A DNA stretch of 64,000 nucleotides from Zoroaster sp. YZ-2022 (Eukaryota; Echinodermata; Asteroidea; Forcipulatida; Zoroasteridae). The number at the start of each line of letters is the position of its first letter. Positions within the stretch are counted from its first letter, which is position 1. The position numbers and the translations under genes were made by a program. Shown here in pieces: positions 52,453 to 64,000 of this stretch. The stretch covers positions 42,975,048-43,039,047 of the forward strand of contig CM055819.1 in assembly GCA_029582265.1 (NCBI GenBank), in the 5' to 3' direction. Under the pieces are notes generated by a model that was not told the origin of the DNA, searched no databases, and was given only the letters and a program-made list of their open reading frames with translations.

Positions 52453-52788
52453 GTCGTGGCCGAGCGGTCTGGCTTACCGGACTCAAGTTCTGGTGTTAGC
52501 AGCAGAATGTGGGTTCGAATCCCGGCCGTGACACTTGTGTCCTTCAGCAAGACACTTAACCATAATTGCTTCTCTCCACCCAGGGGTTAAATGGGTACCT
52601 GTGAGTGCAGAGTTGGTTGATTAGCCCTATACGCGCTGTAATGGCAGCAATTGAGCTGTATACTCCCCAGGGAGCTGAGATGGTTTCAGGAATGATTTAT
52701 GAGCCTTATGAGCAGGGGTAATAATATAATGCGCCTTGAGCACCACTCAGTTGGTGGATACGTGCGCTATATAAGTCCACTTATTATT

Positions 52789-52829
<41 letters not shown>
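52453..52829 (+). mobile_element. tRNA-Leu-derived SINE, copy 2
   Basis: Same insertion as 39920-40283, carried along by the duplication. The TTG tract is longer (about 14 units), a typical replication-slippage difference. Confidence 0.88.
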
Positions 52830-53607
52830 GTTTTCTTTATATTTCTGTACCGATTTGGTAGAGAAATGTGATTTCGTAGTAAATACATTATTCTAAAATC
52901 TCAAATCGCATAAGGTGATTGGTCTACATAAATTTGTCTATTTTACTATTCAAAATACATCAATAAATGAATAATTGATTGGCACATAGAACTGGTAATG
53001 CCCCATTCTCATATTCACGATTATGGCCACGATTCGCCACGATTCACCTGTTCGTGGACAGTCGGGAGGACAGTCGTAACGGGGTCGTGAATGATCCTGG
53101 GGGTTCGTGGGGATCGGGAAGGTCGAAGGGTCCACGAATGTTTCAAACTGTTTGAAACTTTCGTGGCTCAGCCACGATTATTTTGAAATGCAGCACTATC
53201 GCAACACCATCGTAACACATTCGTAGGGCTGTCGGCAGCCATTCGTGGCCATTCGTGGCTGTTCGTGGGCAGTTCGTGAGCACCTGGCACGATGCCACTA
53301 CGCTGCCGGTAAGTATGTATTCCGACAAGCCACGTATGTCCTACGCATCTACGCACCCACTACGACTCCACTGCGATCCACCCACGATCTCCCCACGATC
53401 CCCCACGATCTCCCCACGATCCCCCACGATCCCCCGCGATCCCGCTACGAACACCCACGATTCCCCACGATTCCCCAGGATCCCGTTACGATCCCCCACG
53501 ACTCACCACGATCCCACTACGATCACCCACGACTCCCACGATCCCTCACGACTGCGCTACGAATGTGTCGCGAATGTGTCACGCATGCGCGTGGCTGTTT
53601 CCAGCCA

Positions 53608-53616
53608 GATAAAAGG
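53608..53616 (+). promoter_or_regulatory. TATA-like box of the Myb-like gene, copy 2
   Basis: GATAAAAGG, 84 bp before the ATG at 53700. Confidence 0.5.
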
Positions 53617-53699
53617 ACGCGCCTGGAGCCAACAACTTCAGTTGCCTCCAAGATTTCATAGAGTTCACATCTACCTCTTACAGTGCTATATTCACAACC

Positions 53700-55171
53700 A
53701 TGCCAGCAAAGAAGGGAGGGAGAAGACCCAAGAAGACTGCAGAGAAGCCACCCCAGGACGACCCACCCGCGGCAGAGGAGGAGGAGGAGACAGAGGCCGA
53801 GAAGGCTGCCAGACTTGTCCAGGAGGAGCGGGACCGGGACAACGCCTTCAGGGCTTTGCAGCAGTGCAGACGAGGCCAGGTGGACAGTGAAGAGCCAGCC
53901 AATAAGAAGCAGAGGAAGGCCCCCGTCAACCTGACTACACAGGAGGAAGACGACCTGGCTGAGTGGGTACGGGAACATGAGTTCCTGTACAATAAGAAGA
54001 AGACGGACTACAAGAATAAGGACAAGAAGGACCTACTGTGGGAGGAGAAGGCCAAGGAGATGGGGAGGGACCCGGACGAGATCAACACATGGTACGAGAG
54101 TATGAGAACCAGATTTGACAGGCTGCTGAAGAAGAAGTCTGGTGATGGGGCCAAGACGGACACCGACCGAGAGGCCTACATCCGCATGAAGTTTGCCTTC
54201 TTGACCGACCACATAGCAAGGGCCGCCAAGTGGTCAGTGTAAGTGCTATTTACCTCTTTAATTCTTTTTCAGAATTAATTTCTTCAATTTTCAGATTCAA
54301 TTTCTTCGATTTATTACAACATTTCAACAACATTTTGATGCCTTAACTTATAATTTTGTTATTTTTTGTCTTTCCAGATCAAGAGTGCGGTCCAGGCACC
54401 AGGCTCAGCAGCAGCTACAGCTGAGGTTGTCGATTCGGGCAGTGAGACGGAAGGGAGCCTGGACCTTTCCACCCGAGAGGCGACCACCACCACCGCTGCC
54501 ACCACTTCCACCGCCGCAAGCGCCACCGCCACGGGGAGACGGGACCCGAAGAAGGACAAGAAGGGGGGCAAGGCGTCCAAGAAGCCTGATGATGGGGAGT
54601 TGCTGCATGTCATGGAGCAGAGGTCTGAGGAGTCCAAGGCGATGCTGGCGGGATCTCAGACATGGTGAGGGCTGCAGCTGCTCCAACCGCCCCCAGACAA
54701 GCCTTCGGCAACTGGATGACGGCCAACATGGAGGAGATTCATCCAAAGATCTGGGACCGGTTCATGTGGCAAGGGTTCCAGATGGTGATGGCGTACAGAG
54801 CCGAGTCCGAGACCATCAGGCAGCAGGAAGAGGCTCATGGTGCCCATCAGACAGCCCCGCAGTCCGGCCAGCCGTCCGCCCAGCAGTCCGCCCACCAGTC
54901 CGCCCAGCCGACTGGCCAGCAGTTCCCCGGTCAGCAGCAGTTCCCTGTCCCACAGTGGCCCAGCCAGTCCGTCCAGTCCGGCCAGCCGTCCGCCTTCCAG
55001 CAGTACGGAGCACCAGCTGCCTCGGTGAGTGGAGCATGGGACACTGAGGGACCTCCAGCCCCGGGGCAGGCTTCCACTCCGGCTCGGGACACCAGCCTTG
55101 AGAGTCTCTCTGGCTACAGCTGTTCGGGGTTGGCCATGCCATCTCTCCGACAGTCTTCCGATCCGGATTAG
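53700..55171 (+). pseudogene. Harbinger Myb/SANT-like DNA-binding protein gene, copy 2
   Basis: Exon 1 (53700-54236) is fully open, with CAG where copy 1 has TAG. Exon 2 starts at 54378. One G is missing in a G-run near 54650, so the reading must move from the frame of 54378-54668 to that of 54662-55171. The C-terminus 'STPARDTSLESLSGYSCSGLA' and stop at 55169-55171 are likely the ancestral ones. The lesion differs from the two lesions in copy 1. The Gln/Ser-rich tail ('AQQSAHQSAQPTGQQFPGQQQ') is otherwise the same. Confidence 0.88.
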
Positions 55172-55931
55172 CACCCCCTGGGACTTCTGCTGCCTTCAGC
55201 CCGGCACAGAGACCTGGCGACGATGGCTCCGACGCTGATGATGAACAGTGATGGACTTTGTGTGATATATATTGTGCTGGACATTGTGATATTGTGTGGG
55301 ACTTGGAAACAAAAATTAAAATATAAAAAAAAAATATAAGAAAAGTTAACAAAATATAAAAAAAATATAAGATATGTTTCCAAATGAAAATAAAAAGTTT
55401 AAAAACATGTTAAGAAGTGAGATGATTTAAAACATAACATTTGTTATGATCATTTTTTGAAAATGATTTAACAGTGTAAAGTTATGATCATTTCTTAACA
55501 TAAATTTCTAGATTTTTATCTTAAAAATTAGTAATTTTACATTAGGAATACTGAATGAAATTATTGTTTTTTTGATTGGCAATTATAATGAAAAGTCTTC
55601 CCTTCATGTTTTTCAGAGTTGTTCCATTCTAGAGAGGGTGATGAAGTGCAGTAAAAAACTATGTTGTTCCAGCTTTTTAAAGTTAAACATTTTTATGGAT
55701 AATAAGAATACCTATATTTCATGAACATTCATTGGATTATACAAAAGACAATAAAGAACATATAGTTTATGTTTATAGAAATGCAAGTAATATTTATGAA
55801 CACATGTTTTGTTTTTTATATTTTTTTTATTCCATTTTTTTGTTTTATATTTTTGTTTGATTTTTTTTTTCAATTTTCAACAACAATTTCAACAGAACAT
55901 CAAACTCTCCATCACATCAAAGTGTCCTTCA

Positions 55932-57230
55932 TCAGATCATGGCATCCTGCCAGGGCACTGCATAAGGGCCTGTATAGTAGTGCTTCAGGTAGAGCCTTTG
56001 TTGCTTGGCTGCCCTGGTCATCCTGTTCCCACCAGCCACTTCCTCCATATCATGCATCTGGGTCCCCTCCCTCCAAGCTCCTAGGATGATGTTGTTGTCC
56101 TCATCTTCCTGGTCCAGGAGGACATTCTGCATGGCTGGATATCTCATCCTCATCAAATTGTGGAGACAGCATGCAGCCATCACCATGGTTACCAGCTTGT
56201 CAGGCTGCTGTCTTCTTGTGCCCAGAAGGAACTGATATCTGTTTCCTAGGATGCCAAAGCCATTCTCCACTATGCTTCTGTCCCTTGAGAGTCTATAGTT
56301 GAACAGTCTTTCATCATTGGGCATGTGGCGTCTTGAGAAGGGTTTCATCAGCCATGTCCTGAGGGGGAAAGCATCGTCTCCAATGATGAAATATGGCATG
56401 GGCCTGTCATCCATGGGTAGAGGTTTAGCTGGTGGCATTCCTAGAGTCCCATTCTCTATGGCTTCCTTCAACTCTGAGGCATTGAAGACTTTGGCATCTG
56501 ATGCTGATCCGTTGGCCCCAACATCCACCCATATGAATTTGTAGTCTGCATCTACCAGGGCGAAGAGAATGATGGAGTGGAATCCCTTGTAGTTGTAAAA
56601 AAGGCTCCCAGCTTTCTTAGGACATCTCATAGCAACATGCTTCCCATCCAAGGCTCCAATGGCATGGTGAAAGTTCCATCGAGCACCAAACTGATCTGCA
56701 ATTCTCTTCCACTGTTGGAGGGTAGTGGGAAAGGGCATCACCTCTGCAGCATATTCGTCTATTATGGCCTGGCAGACCTCTGCTACAAAGTTGCAGATGG
56801 TGTTGTGGGCCACTCTGAATCCATACATGAGGGTCTTGTAGCTATCCCCAGTTGCCAAGTGTCTCAGGGTGATGGCCAACTTCAGCCCAGGCTCCAATGG
56901 TTCCCTAAACCAAGTGGTCCTCTTCGTTATTCTGGGTCCCACCCTCATCAGTAGCTCCTGAAAGCTGGCAGGCTCCATTCTGACGAAGTTCTTGAATGCT
57001 GCTGGGTCCTCATCCCTCAGCTCCACCATCAGCTTCTCGTATTGACCATAGAGAGACCTCCTCAGCAACCAGGGCCTGACCCACCATCTCTTCTGCCTCC
57101 TTTCTCTGCCTCTCCTTTGTCTGCCAGCTTGTAGCAGCCTGGCAATGGCTAGATAATTCTGTGCCTAATCATCCTCCAGCTGGGCTGCAGTCTGGAGGAA
57201 TTGCAACCTCTGGGCTGGAGCCAAGAACAT
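55932..57230 (-). pseudogene. Harbinger DDE transposase, copy 2 (nonsense codon 22)
   Basis: It corresponds to the 432-residue transposase of copy 1. Codon 22 is TAG instead of TTG (57167-57165). Downstream the DDE motifs ('GALDGKHVAM', 'IIGDDAFPL', 'IVENGFGILGNRYQFL') are intact, and an in-frame ATG at 57068 could start a shorter protein that lacks the basic N-terminus. A TATA box is at 57323-57316. Confidence 0.92.
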
Positions 57231-57744
57231 TTTGATGGAATATAAACTGCTCAGACCTGATCTGGCCTTCTCCAGAGCAACGAGTAGACTGAAGAGAAGT
57301 GACTCCAGAGTCCAGTTTTTATACCACAGCGGCTTTGTTCGTGGCCTTTGATCAAAGTTCGTAGGTCAATCCTGGGGAATCCTGGCTCAGTCTTCCTTAA
57401 TCGTGGCGCAGTCTTCCTTAATCGTAGTGCATTCTTCCCTAATCCTCCCTATTCGTAGCGACATCGGGGTAGTTCGTGGGCTATCTTGGCACAATCTTGG
57501 CAGGATCGTGGTAAGATCGGGACAAAACGTGGGGCATTCGTGAAAACATCGTAGGATATCGTGGCAAAAAGTGAGAATCGGCTTCTAAATCGTGGCAGGG
57601 TCGTGTTCAATCGTAGTACTAGCGTATCACTGTCGTGAGAGGAGGACAATCGGGGTCATTTTTCAACGATTGCTCACGACTTATAGATCGGGGTGAATCG
57701 TGGAGAATCGTAGCAATAATCGTGAATATGAGAACGGGGCTTAA

Positions 57745-58375
57745 GCGCACTTACTAACTCTATACGAATAAAATCATCCGTAGACGATTTTAGGTCATTA
57801 TTAATTCTTAAAATACTACCAACTGGATATAAAGTGGGGACATGACTTCAAATATCTACAAACAATGTGACAGACGAAAATTTATGGTGCAGATTTATTT
57901 TATTCGTAATAACTATAACATTTAAGATTTAAAATAATTCATCAAAAAGTATTTTTAAAAGAATTGTACACCATTGGTCAAATGTCTATAAACGCATCCG
58001 TACTTCATAAGAATCAAGAGAGATGTGTATCTAGAGAGATTTACAGAAACCAACGTGTGAAAGTTTGACTTCATTTCATTTTATCAATCACGAGGAAAAT
58101 ACATTCGGATTTGTTGCTCATCTCATTGTGTCATACTTGAGAAAATAGTAAAAATGCATGGAGATTTGTTGAGACTCATTCTACGGAAAATGGGAGTGAA
58201 TGACATATGATTTTTCAGCTCATATCATTGTGTCATACTTGAGAAAATAGTAAAAATACAATTATTGGCACTTATTCAAATGTGGAAAACTGATCACATC
58301 CGTGATCCATTTCAAATTTCAATTTTGTTTTTAAATGACGGCATGTCTGATGGAATAATGCCTTAGGATGTTGTT
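57745..58375. other. Non-coding duplicate of 45216-45840
   Basis: No gene. Follows copy 1 closely with scattered substitutions. Confidence 0.7.
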
Positions 58376-58386
58376 GGTACAATCAC

Positions 58387-59822
58387 GGGAACAGGCCGGT
58401 TTCCGTCGCGGACGGTCAACGGTCGACCAGGTGACACTGCTCACTCAAGATATTGAGGACAGCTTCCAGCAAAAAGAGAAGGCTGGAGTAGTGTTGCTGG
58501 ATCTTACAGCTGCTTATGACACCATCTGGCACCGTGGACTCCACCTAAAGCTACTAAAGACCATCCCAGACCGGCATATGGTGAAGTTCATCATGGAGAT
58601 GCTGACGAACCGCAGCTTCACCCTACAGACCAGTGATGGACAATGCAACAGGATCAGGAGGCTGAGGAATGGCGTTCCGCAGGGGTCTGTCCTCGCACCG
58701 ATGTTGTTCAACATATACATCTACGATCCACCGGAGACAACATCCCGGAAATATGGCTACGCTGATGACCTGGCCATCATGATGCGTCGACCAACATGGG
58801 AGGCGATGGAAGACGGCCTAAACCGGGACATGGGTATCCTGGTAGCCTACCTGCGCAAGTGGCGCCTACAGCTCAGCATTGGCAAGACAGTGTCAGCAGC
58901 TTACCACCTCAACAACAGCGAAGCAAAAAGGGAACTGGATGTATTCGTCGACAACAAGCGCCTGGAGTTCCAGCAAGCCCCGCGGTACCTTGGTGTACGT
59001 CTGGATAGGACACTCTCCTTCAAACAACACCTTGAAGAAGTGACGGCCAAAGTGTCATCAAGGGTCTCACTAATCCGACGTCTTGCCGGCACTAGCTGGG
59101 GTGCATCCGCCAAGGTGCTTCGAATCTCCACGCAAGCCCTGGTCTTCTCCGCAGCTGAATACTGTGCCCCAGCCTGGTGCAGAAGCCCACATGCCAGGAA
59201 GGTCGACGTTGCCATAAACAACGCTCTTCGGACCGTAACTGGCTGCCTGAAGCCCACCCCCGTGTTCCACCTGCCAGTACTAGCGGGAATTGCCCCGGCT
59301 GGCCTCCGACGAGAGGCTGCTACCCTCGCCCTAGCAAGGAAAGCCCGGAGACATGACTGGCATATCCTGCACGACACCACCACAACAGTGCTGCCTCTAA
59401 ATAGACCCAAGTCCCGCCATCCGTACAACAGGGCGGCACAAGAGCTGCTCAGGTCCATCCCTGAGGACGTGTCTACAGAGGCATGGCTGGCGGCAGCCTG
59501 GAAGCAGGAGTGGGAGTCGGCCGGGCCCACACGCATCCACTGTTACATCCAGGACCCGGGAGGCAGCATTAAAGGAGAGGACTGCCACGCCGGCAATGGA
59601 TCCTGCTGAATCGCCTGCGAACTGGGGTCGGCTGTTTCAAAACATCTATGAGGAAGTGGGGCCTGGCGGAGGGAGCAGTATGTGAGTGTGGGGAGCCGGA
59701 GCAGACTGCTGACCACATAATCACCGCCTGTCCCCTGTATAAACCACCCTCGGAGGCCGGCCTCTTCGATGTGGGACCTGAGACGAGGGCGTGGCTGTAC
59801 GCTACTGAGCTGGACATCTGAT
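58387..59822 (+). pseudogene. Partial RT ORF of the truncated jockey-like copy
   Basis: It is open from the insertion junction through 'REQAGFRRGRSTVDQ', 'LLDLTAAYDTIWHRGL', 'NGVPQGSVLAP', 'YGYADD', 'LRKWRLQLSIGKTVSAAYHL' to 'GSIKGED' (59580). One A is then missing relative to 21310, and the C-terminal 'CECGEPEQTADHIITACPLY' follows in another frame. Around 58863 it keeps the reading frame that the 18-kb copy lost near 20594. Confidence 0.88.
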
Positions 59823-59840
59823 GATGACACACGAAAGAAA
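58387..59840 (+). mobile_element. 5'-truncated jockey-like retrotransposon, inserted after duplication
   Basis: It is flanked by an 11-bp target duplication GGTACAATCAC (58376-58386 and 59841-59851). Copy 1 has the empty site at 45846-45856. It matches 20117-21566 closely. It begins in the middle of the RT domain and ends with a short GAAAGAAA tail. This is a recent, 5'-truncated insertion. Confidence 0.93.
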
Positions 59841-59851
59841 GGTACAATCAC

Positions 59852-62800
59852 TATCTTCACATCATGTTCGTTGTTAGATTATCATTCGGTAATTTTGTAA
59901 TCAGGATTATTACCAAAGGTGTACACTCTCTTTATACTAAAATCAACACATATTCATTGTAAAGGGGTTACACAAACTAATGAGTTAGCGCAATGTTTAT
60001 ACAATGAGAGCAAGTGAATAGTGAAGGGGCAGCTTCCTTGAAAAAGATTAAATAATCTCCATAGCTCTCCATATAGGGTGTCCTAACTCTATGCACATTT
60101 TATGTCTCTTGGCCTCATAGGGCGAGGTGTTTGTATTTTTTAAGCTTTACCCAGGCACCAAGGTGTCTGCAAGGTTCGCAATTATAGCTGTTAACTATTG
60201 TAATAACTACATAATAGACTTGTTGGGACATGGTCTGTGATCTTATTACTCATTTACTCTCCATTCCCATTATGTATCGTGTACGCATTGCTAGCGTTTC
60301 AAAATGTTTACGGGAAATACAAAATTGATTTTATGCACAAACCTATGATGCATTGGACAGATCTATTCGGTTTAACAGCAAAAATAGGGTTGAAACACTT
60401 CATGGGGGGGGGGGCTTTACATGATCCCCATGTTGGGTGAAAAAAGGGAACCAACTTCCTGGGATAAGACTTTTAACCAACGTAGTCCTTCAGGCCAAAC
60501 AAAAATGTCTCTGGTTTTTGTTTTTCGCGAGCGTCGGCATTTGCATTTTTTATTTGTTAATGTTAGCTATGAAACGATGTCCAATTGCTGGATCGATTGG
60601 CATTTTGCCGCGTTGTGTTTTAAACGACTTTTTCACATAGGGAGTATGGACGTTTTCCACCATACTTTGTAATGTGGTCTGGCAACAATTCCCGTGTATC
60701 AAATACAATACCACCAACAATATTATTTTAAAAAGAAAAAAAAATCGCGTCACTGCAATGATTTTAGATTTTGTTTGGCCTTAACGGTAATGATTAATAT
60801 AACGGTTCTAAACATCTATATTACTATTTCACTGTTGGCATGCAAAAAGCTTTACAATGTTAACAAGACGTGCATTATAATTTGTACAACACTACAACAC
60901 AATCAATTCAAGTAATATTTGAATAAGTATCAAGATTACATGAAAATTAAATAACCGTATAATATGAATTAACTGACATAAGCAATATTTTGAACTAAGA
61001 GTGAAGATCGGATGCAAATGAAATAACCGTATGGTTGAACTAAAATAAACAAGCTATATACATTTTTTTATATAACGGTAATTGTTTCCCAAAGCTTTAC
61101 CATTTTTACAAGATGTTCATCACGAAACAATCATTTGAACTAATTAAAAGTCATTATCAGGTTAAAATGAAATATCTGTATGATTGAACTGAATTAAACA
61201 CACTATATTTATTTATATAACGGTAATTGTAAACATTGGCACAAAGCTTTACAATGTTTACAAAACGTTTACACAATTTTTAACAACACCACGACACAAT
61301 CATTTTACCTAATAATGTCAAGATCGAATGAAAATCAAATAATCGTACCATTGAACTGAAATAAATAATTGTTTGGTAAAATATCTAATGTATCCGTAAC
61401 TTTGTTAACCTGTGCAAATTTGTTTTCATTGTTAACGAGAAAATAGTGAAAATTTGTTCTTATTTTTCGTTTGAACTATAATGTGAAATTTACGTTTGAA
61501 AACGAAAATTCAGTTCTGAAATTGTTTTACTACAATGATAGCAGCTCAGACAGAAATAGTTCAATTGAGGTTTTATTTACCGTCATTAACACCAGGTTGG
61601 GCAGAAGGTGTCTTTATCACCCAATTGGGGCCCATTGGTATGCTCATTAAGAGAATGGTGTTTCAGACAGGATAATATTATCTTCCAATCGGGATACAAA
61701 AGTTGACATCGACTCTGTGAGTCCAAGTAAGTTATAATTATGTACCGTGTGATCAATACTGATTTCATTTTCTTTTTCAGTTTATCAATAGTGTATAATG
61801 ACTTGAAAGTGAAAATACAAAATTTCAACCCTCTAGTATTCAAGAAATATATCATAAATATTACCTATGAATGTTTATGCGCTCACGTGCGACGAAAAAA
61901 CGTTATAGGTTTGTATTTTTTATGTTTTACAATGCAATATTTGTTTCTCTAAGAAAACAATTCTCAATATGACTGTAAAGTGTATTACGATGTGAAAATG
62001 TCATTATAAGTAGTCTTGGTTCAAGATGATGTTGTATTTTTAAAAAACGATCATGCGCCACAAGAGAGCGCTATCTCCAGACCAACCGCCATCACAATTA
62101 CAAACGAACTCTAATCACCGTTTCGTCTGTGATATCAGTTCGTCTGAATATAGCGCCATATTGTGTTTATGGATCGTGTATCAAAAATACATCTTCTTGA
62201 ACCAATACTACATTAAAGGCCGATATTAAACATTCAGAAATAACTAAGTAAACACTAATTGTAATTCAATATTTGTTAAAGCCAGTATACACTTGGTTAA
62301 AATGACTGTTAAAATGAAGAGATATGTACATAAACCAACGTATGAAAGGTTAAGCTAATATCACTCTGTGTTAAACCTATGCTTGAACGAAAATAGGGAA
62401 ATGCATCAATTGTTTTTCTTTAGAATACCAAACATGTATACTGGCTTGAAGTTGTGCATGTGAAATATTGTATAAGACAAATAATTTTGTTTTCTTTCCA
62501 TTGATATAAGCCACAATTCAAATAAATAAGCTAATACAAGTTATTAATCAAATAATATTTACATAAATATAACAACAATCAAGAATTCAAGTAGCATTTC
62601 ACCTAGCCTTTAGTACAGGCGCACGCGGCAACCTGGAACACAACCCTTTAAAAACAGAACACGCAAGTGAGTGGTGAAAAGCAAGAGCACCTTTACCAGT
62701 CCGTTCCAGTCAGCTTCTTATTCATAAAGTGAGTTAAATGAATAATTTATTTATGGAAATTTATTTTAACCAATCGCCATAAGCCAAATATTGGGCTCAT

Positions 62801-63231
62801 CTTTATTTAAACGAGTGATACAATAACAAATAAGTTAGCTACTGCATTATGTATTAACATTTCTCTACCAAATCTGTAGAGAAATATAAAGAAAAACATA
62901 AGACTACAGAATGGACTGATAAAGTCCTCGGGGCGTCGCCACTCTCGGGCTCGGTCTTTTTTCATACGTTGTGTTCTGGTTGCTACGTGGGCCTTGACTA
63001 AAGGCAACATTTCACCATAATGAGTACTAATTGGATTATGTTTTATATTGTTTTAAATGAATAGTTTCAGACTTTCAGTTGTTTGCTATTTATACTTGTT
63101 GTATACATGTGTATACACGTTGTATGTTCACCTCACATTAAACCTTACATTAAATGTTTTTGTTTTTTTACAATAACACATACAGTCACAGTTAATAAAA
63201 ATAAAAAAAAGGCATTTCATAGACCCATTAA
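59852..63231. other. AT-rich non-coding part of duplication copy 2
   Basis: Homologous to 45857-49837 minus the MITE. A G-run (60404-60412) and the CAAAGCTTTAC repeats are retained. No exon is supported. Confidence 0.65.
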
Positions 63232-63742
63232 GTAATATGGGATTTGCTGGTCAATGTGTGTGATTTTAAATAACTAGTTTATCTATTGGTTTATTTAACA
63301 AAGTGATGTGCATTTGTAAAGTTTCCATTGCTCATTAGTGTCTGGTGTCTATTCGTAATTGTGTAAACACTTCAGTTGCGACATTTATAAGTAATAAAGT
63401 GCATGTGTTTGAACGTAATTCGTAGTTGTTTAGACAACATAATTGTGTTTAATTAATATTATTACCAATAATTTACAAGTGCTGGAAATGAGTTTTAAGA
63501 TGCATTTTTTACTAGAGAAATGATAGCTTGTATGTATAATACATTTTGTTTTTGTGAACTTAATAGCACAAATGTCAATACAATAGCGATACATAAGTAT
63601 GCGCATCTTGAACATGTTATTCTCAGGATGGTCTGTTGTAATGTAGTGTTATTATATAGTTCAATGCCGATTTATTTATGTCTGGGTTGACGGTATTTTA
63701 TGATTATAATGATCATACCAGAAAGTCTACTATTTGTATGAT
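63232..63742. other. Intergenic DNA after the duplication
   Basis: AT-rich. No repeat copy elsewhere in the window was noticed. Confidence 0.55.
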
Positions 63743-63748
63743 TTTATT
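63743..63748 (-). terminator. Polyadenylation signal of the Methyltransf_FA gene
   Basis: AATAAA on the minus strand, 67 bp after the stop codon. Confidence 0.55.
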
Positions 63749-63814
63749 TTAGGATGAAGATGATCTTTCAGATACTATAGATGGACTATGTTGATATGTA
63801 TCAACAGCTGTCAT

Positions 63815-64000
63815 CTACTGACAGAAATCCCATGACCCTTGGTCTTTCTTCCATGTAGATATACCAACATGCAATTCAGTTGGTACTCGTCCATGATAGG
63901 CACCAGCGTCCCACTCCAGGAAACTCTGCTCCTCTCCTCCTTTGCCGACTGTAACAACGCCCTCATTGTACTCGATCCAGAAGGGACGGTATTCATTGTT
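63815..64000 (-). CDS. Last exon of a gene with a Methyltransf_FA (farnesoic acid O-methyltransferase-like) domain
   Basis: The minus-strand frame is open from the window edge (64000) to TAG at 63817-63815, 61 residues. It reads 'NNEYRPFWIEYNEGVVTVGKGG', 'SFLEWDAG', 'LHVGISTWKKDQGSWDFC'. The 'FWI.....G.+.VGKGG....FLEW.......+.VGIST.....G.W' pattern is the core of the Methyltransf_FA domain (first named from a crustacean enzyme, now found in many extracellular and natterin-like invertebrate proteins where it probably binds ligands). Enzyme activity cannot be assumed. The domain start and all upstream exons lie beyond the window. A polyadenylation signal follows at 63748. Confidence 0.75.
   Translation of the reverse strand, partial: NNEYRPFWIEYNEGVVTVGKGGEEQSFLEWDAGAYHGRVPTELHVGISTWKKDQGSWDFCQ

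Larger units (their letters stand above)
52999..57741. mobile_element. PIF/Harbinger DNA transposon, copy 2
   Basis: It is in the same location and has the same TAA duplication (52996-52998 and 57742-57744) as copy 1, so it was copied by the segmental duplication and did not insert separately. The left end carries one change (TGCCCCATTC). The Myb-like gene has a frameshift and the transposase a nonsense codon. Confidence 0.93.
51699..63231. repeat. Segmental tandem duplication, copy 2
   Basis: Homologous to 39123-49837, in direct orientation, and separated from it by 1861 bp of other sequence. It contains a 1454-bp jockey-like insertion (58387-59840) absent from copy 1, and lacks the 590-bp MITE. 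The break at 51699 removes the 3' part of the host coding candidate seen at 38870-39122. Confidence 0.92.

Noticed and set aside
63811..63996. 61-residue frame starting MNTVPSG, minus strand
   Set aside because: It is a different frame of the same exon. The frame ending at 63815 has the Methyltransf_FA motifs.

Overview
The window is animal nuclear DNA. It is AT-rich and intron-containing, has no operons or ribosome-binding sites, and is dense with decayed non-LTR retrotransposons (CR1/L2-like, jockey-like and others), PIF/Harbinger transposons, a tRNA-Leu-derived SINE, MITEs and minisatellites. The repertoire fits a marine invertebrate, probably a deuterostome such as an echinoderm. That placement is inferred from repeat style, not from a diagnostic gene.

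Layout. 1-1640 is gene-free, repeat-bearing DNA. 1640-16330 is a nested transposon complex. A CR1-like retrotransposon (1640-1971 plus 13006-16330) was split by an 11-kb long-inverted-repeat element (FB1, 1972-13005, 6-bp target duplication CGATTG). FB1 carries two other non-LTR retrotransposons as internal sequence. One of these was split by a second, 5-kb element of the same family (FB2, 3179-8183, duplication TGGAGT). FB2 carries another copy of the same retrotransposon, which was split by a further retrotransposon (4694-6793), which was itself hit by a 32-bp hairpin insertion. A small relative (FB3, 23104-24039, duplication GTTTCG) has similar TACGGA ends, another palindromic repeat core and another CR1 fragment inside. 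These three elements form a foldback-like family with no transposase in the window and are the most unusual thing here.

16330-23100 holds interspersed repeats, a Harbinger-type MITE, a duplicated tRNA-like unit and a nearly complete jockey-like element (18389-21583). 24046-38800 is mostly non-coding, with a large Helitron-like repeat field (25500-29265), two minisatellites, a CR1 fragment and an inverted repeat. It contains two good minus-strand exons of a secreted-protein gene (30155-30110 and 29668-29429).

39123-49837 and 51699-63231 are two copies of a segmental tandem duplication of about 10-11 kb. Each carries the same SINE and the same complete PIF/Harbinger transposon (Myb/SANT-like gene plus DDE transposase, 3-bp TAA duplication). 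After duplication, copy 2 received a 1454-bp jockey-like fragment, and the copies differ by a 590-bp MITE. A candidate host coding region (39592-38870, minus) is cut by the left duplication edge. At the right end, 64000-63815 (minus) is the last exon of a gene with a farnesoic-acid methyltransferase-like (Methyltransf_FA) domain.

The genes do not form a pathway. Mobile elements supply almost all recognisable coding sequence. The host genes visible are three partial ones.
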